This document shows, piece by piece, positions 60,803 through 64,000 of a stretch of 64,000 bases of DNA. The position numbers were made by a program, and so were the translations under genes. The notes below the pieces were generated by a model. It had not been told where the DNA came from, ran no database searches, and worked only from the letters and a program-made list of their open reading frames with translations. How positions within the stretch are numbered: the first letter of the stretch is position 1; each line of letters opens with the position of its first letter. Source of the DNA: Benincasa hispida (lineage: Eukaryota > Streptophyta > Magnoliopsida > Cucurbitales > Cucurbitaceae); the NCBI RefSeq assembly GCF_009727055.1, contig NC_052354.1, forward strand, positions 44,067,376 through 44,131,375, in the 5' to 3' direction.

Positions 60803-61000
60803 AAGAATGCTTGTATCTTCAAAGGATTTCAGTCTTCAAGCATGTTCAGAATGCTTGTATCTTCAAAATACTTCAGCCTTCAGAATGCTTATATCTTCAA
60901 AGGACTTCAGTCTTCAAGCGTGGTCAGAATGCTTGTATCTATGTTTGTATCTAGAATGCTTGTATTTTCAAAGAACTTCAGTCTCCAGAATTTCAAGCAT
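60803..61000. repeat. Minisatellite with AGAATGCTTGTATCTTCAAA unit
   Basis: Five copies of AGAATGCTTGTATCTTCAAA (with variants) occur near 60804, 60848, 60882, 60927 and 60952. They are usually followed by GGACTTCAGTCTTCAAGC. The spacing is irregular, 25-45 bases. Confidence 0.8.
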
Positions 61001-61440
61001 GATTAGTTTCAGGAGTCAAAGAGTCTTCTGATTGTAGAGAATTCTCTCTAAGTTTTCTGGAATGCAGAATTGTTGACCCCACAAATGAGGAGAACTCCTC
61101 TATTTATAGAGTTCTCTACTGGACTTTGGTCAGTCCATGGGCCCGACTAATTGGATTTGGGCCTTATTTGAAATTTTGGTCAAATTAAACCTATTTATGG
61201 GTTAAATTGGACTTTTAGCCCAAATAATAATATCAAATTGGACTGAAGTAATTTTATTCAATCCAACAGTTACGAAGGAAACATGTGGCATCATCGGACT
61301 TCGCCAATTTATGTCTTCAACTTCAATTTGGGACAAATGTCAACTTCTAATTAGTCTCGAATTCAATTATTTGGAATTTTGTCATTAATTTAGTAAATGA
61401 CATGACAATTTACGATCGGTCCAAAATTTCTCATTCAACA

Positions 61441-62172
61441 ATAGATATTAACTTTTGACTATTTTAAATAATATTCAAGGTTCTTTAAAATGTGTTGTAG
61501 ACTGCAAGTACATTTTCTTGTTTGAATTTGATTAATAAATTTGATTATGTGTATAATTTTCTTCATTCATGGCCAGAAGAAGATCCTCTATTATACCTAG
61601 ATCGATCATGTTGAGTCACATAGTGTCCACGATCGCCACGGCCTCTTACACTTGATGGTCGTCCCTCCTTTGTAAAATGTATACACTCACCATGATATCT
61701 GTATGTCACGTACTTGTCAGACATTTGGACGGACATGTGAAGTTTGTCCTTCTTCCATACTTAGCGCATTAAGCATTGTTAGAAAGAATTCAAATATTGA
61801 GGGAGAGGGTATCATAGAAGTATGTGTAGAGTGATCGAATGGGATTGTTGGATACTCATTTTGAACATCAGATTGATTAATTTCATGTTTTATTTTATAA
61901 AGTTATAGACATTGAATAAATATATGTCCACTAAAAAGGTGGGACGAAAGGATGAGTTACATTCACAAAAAAAGTGTAAGCCAGGTGGCAATTTGTGGAA
62001 TTATGTGGCGATGTAACCTGTGGTATAATATAAATAACTTCTTCTTCGATTATTAATTCAAATCCATTTTAAATAAATGACATATTTTGTTGAGCGGCAA
62101 GGCAACTGGCAACGGCCAAATGACCGGCAACTGGCAACGGTTAGTTTCTAGCCGGTGGCTGCTGAAGAGTTG
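61441..62172. other. Spacer with a possible coding relic on the minus strand
   Basis: Minus-strand reading of about 61575-61735 gives ECIHFTKEGRPSSVRGRG and RGHYVTQHDRSRYNRG before a stop. The HFxxEGRPSS-like part is faintly like the tail of MULE-type transposases, but this is too weak for a call. The rest is unassigned, including a duplicated GGCAACTGGCAACGG near 62103 and 62130. Confidence 0.25.
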
Positions 62173-62180
62173 TATAAAAA
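62173..62180 (+). promoter_or_regulatory. Candidate TATA box
   Basis: TATAAAAA lies in a GC-richer context after the GGCAACTGGCAACGG repeats. About 40-300 bases downstream are pieces that could be small exons (GT after CAACAGCAG at 62251; a 62380-62406 piece ending before GTAAGT; TTTCAG then ATTAACATTGTTCAG near 62504). The joined reading is short and starts without a good ATG, so no protein is proposed. Confidence 0.3.
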
Positions 62181-62559
62181 GGCACAACACGCTCCTCTAC
62201 TTCAAATAGTCTTTTCATCATTCTTTTTAACAACATGCTCCTCTCAACAGCAGGTTCGCAAATTACTTTTCAAAATTCTTCTTCTTCTTCGTTAATAATA
62301 ATATTATTCTATTTAATTAATTAATCACTTCCTTTCCTTAATCTTCTGCTTAATTAGTTAATTTTCTTCTTTCTTTTAGTTGGTGGAAGCCCATAATTTC
62401 CATATGGTAAGTGAATTAACTAAACCAAAACCAAACCCTTCTTTAATTCATTCATTCATTCATTATTATTATTCTAATTACGTTTTGGTTATTTAATTTC
62501 AGATTAACATTGTTCAGTTGAATCAAAGTGGAATTAACACAAACCCCCAATTCTGTCTC

Positions 62560-63290
62560 AGATTTTTCTATTTTATTCTCTTTTCTTTCTTTTAGTATTT
62601 TGGAATTTTGGTGCAATGCTATATTTATTTTTTTATTTTTGGGTGTATTGCTTTATTATTTATTTATTTTATCTTTCATGATTTTAACTTTTTTCTATGC
62701 CCAATTTTTTTTTTCAAGAAAATCATTTTTATGATCTATTTCTAAACTTCCTTCCATCATATATTTTGGAAAGTGTTCTTATAACTTTTTTTTTGTTCTT
62801 CCTTTATTATTGAAAGCTTTCTCTTTAAATATCTCTTTTCAAATTTTTTTCTCAAACTTTTGTTTCTCTTAAACTTTGTTTTTGCAAGAATTGAACTCAT
62901 AAAACTTTTAGAAATTTTTTCAAAAATATTTTGTCAAAACTTTTTTTTTTGTCAAAAGCTTTCTCTTTAAAAAAATCCTTTTCCAAACTTTTTTCATTCA
63001 ATCTTTTGTTTAAAAAAACATCTTTCAAAAAAACACATTTCAAAACTCGTTTTTCTCTTTCAATTTTGTGTTTTGCAAAAATTCTTCATCATACAATTTT
63101 CAAAAACTCTTTCCAATATTTTTTTCTCATAATTTGTTCTTTTTTAAAACATTTTTTTTTTTTATAAAAAAGATACTCTCTTTTTCAAAAGCTCTTTAAA
63201 ACAACACTTATATCATATTGTATTTTGATACTTTACCCTCTCTTTTTCTAACTTATATCATATTGTATTTTGAGTTTTTAAATTTTTATT
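62560..63290. repeat. T-rich low-complexity tract with small duplications
   Basis: The + strand is strongly T/C-rich, with recurring CTTTTTCAAAA and CTTTCTCTTTAAA words. ACTTATATCATATTGTATTTTG is repeated at 63206 and 63251. Open frames here are artefacts of composition. Confidence 0.6.
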
Positions 63291-63314
63291 TGGTTGAAAT
63301 GCCTTGAATCTGTT

Positions 63315-63649
63315 TGTTGGCGTTTCGACCAACCAAGTACGGGGTCTCGCTGACTGATCAGCGAGTTGGGATCCAGGGAGCGCGCCCTAGTGGGGGTTCG
63401 TATTCAGCATATTTATTTATTTGTAATTATTTATGATTATGACTAAGGTTTAGAGTAGTGCGCTATATAAATTCTCTAATCCTAGAGACGTTTTGTTATG
63501 TAATTTTCTAAAAACATTCTCTCTAATAATACTGTTTCTCTCTGCCGTGGTCGTAGCTAACACACTGTTAATGAACCACGTATATCTGTGTGTTGATCTT
63601 CTCTATCTCTAGTGATTTTTTGTATTCTTTAATTATCGATTTTGTAACA
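63315..63649 (+). mobile_element. Probable copia LTR fragment
   Basis: It starts TGTTGGCGTTTCGACC and has CTCGCTGA / TCAGCGAG and GGGAGCGCGCCC hairpins and a GTGGGGGTTCG block. Then come a TATATAAATTCTCTAATCC promoter-like stretch and CCGTGGTCGTAGCTAACACA with GAACCACGTATATCTGTGTG. That last pair is typical wording of plant copia LTRs. No primer site follows TGTAACA at 63649, so it is a solo LTR or fragment. Confidence 0.5.
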
Positions 63650-64000
63650 TATTTTATTGTATATGTTCATGTTGTTTGACTGTCTATTTAATGTGAAAGT
63701 TTTATGCAACATTCTTTGGTTTTCTACCTTTTTTTGTATAATCTTCACTATACTTTCTTTTGTGTCAGTCTTTAGAGCAATTTTTTATGAATTCTCTTGA
63801 TAAATTATGGGTTGTGTTTTGTGTGTTCTTATTTCATTCTTTTTTTTTAGACTTACACATTTGGCTAATATGTTGAAATAGATTATTATGTTTTTGTTTA
63901 TGTTGGACCATTTGTAGAATTTATTTTTCTTATGGCTTGATTATATTTACACTATACAGGGTTCAAAAAGTTCAACTCTTTTATCTTTTACTGTGACATT
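63650..64000. other. Unassigned AT-rich end of window
   Basis: Nothing is recognised in this stretch. Confidence 0.4.

Larger units (their letters stand above)
60346..61440 (-). mobile_element. Probable solo LTR (minus strand)
   Basis: The edges TGTTGAAAGTTG and TTCTCATTCAACA give TG...CA. On the minus strand CTATAAATAGAGGAG (about 61096-61110) is a promoter-like TATA box. The content changes sharply from the AT-rich surroundings. No target duplication or coding sequence was found, so edges and class (copia or gypsy) are open. Confidence 0.45.

Noticed and set aside
62931..63167. 78-residue Phe/Lys-rich open frame
   Set aside because: Product of a T-rich low-complexity tract.

Overview
The window is nuclear DNA of a flowering plant (a dicot). 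It is very AT-rich, its genes have many GT-AG introns, and it carries plant-type transposons (Ty1/copia, CACTA, hAT-like MITEs, an Au-like SINE) and plant gene families. Repeat styles and gene sequences resemble cucurbits to me, but that family assignment is an impression and not a test.

Four host loci are visible, all on the + strand. (1) The last two candidate exons of an unrecognised gene (161-734). (2) An intact three-exon F-box/PP2-B-type gene (7374-8493, 306 aa). (3) An intact eight-exon gene for a probable plastid TPR protein (40197-44055, 267 aa). (4) An intact 20-exon PX-PH phospholipase D zeta gene (49549-59150, 1111 aa) with both HKD motifs. A fifth locus is only a relic: two adjacent exons of a Rab3GAP catalytic-subunit-like gene (21148-21177 and 26174-26245), with a complete copia element inside the intron between them.

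Layout: 1-7.3 kb is mostly AT-rich spacer with a decayed ~53-bp tandem array. The PP2-B gene follows. From 10.0 to 28.3 kb lies a nested transposon block: CACTA ends, a CACTA transposase relic, a truncated minus-strand copia, long-LTR solo LTRs inserted in one another, then the complete copia at 21256-26079 with matching 5-bp target duplications. From 28.3 to 32.6 kb is spacer with another CACTA-like fragment. From 32.6 to 40.0 kb is a decayed plus-strand copia whose 5' LTR is split by a solo LTR. Its 3' LTR ends about 185 bp before the TPR gene start codon and may supply that gene's promoter. After the two large genes, 59-64 kb is repeats, an LTR-like block with a minisatellite, T-rich DNA and another LTR-like piece.

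Two spots are sequencing or assembly artefacts, not biology. One is a perfect 38-bp Tn5 mosaic-end palindrome (Nextera mate-pair junction adapter) at 25720-25757, at the start of the copia gag. The other is a single N at 33382 flanked by a duplicated ~37-bp sequence. I found no CRISPR, tRNA or rRNA gene and no convincing new biological system. The most useful observations are the adapter, the Rab3GAP relic, the nested insertion history, the possible LTR promoter and a duplicated splice acceptor in the PLD gene.
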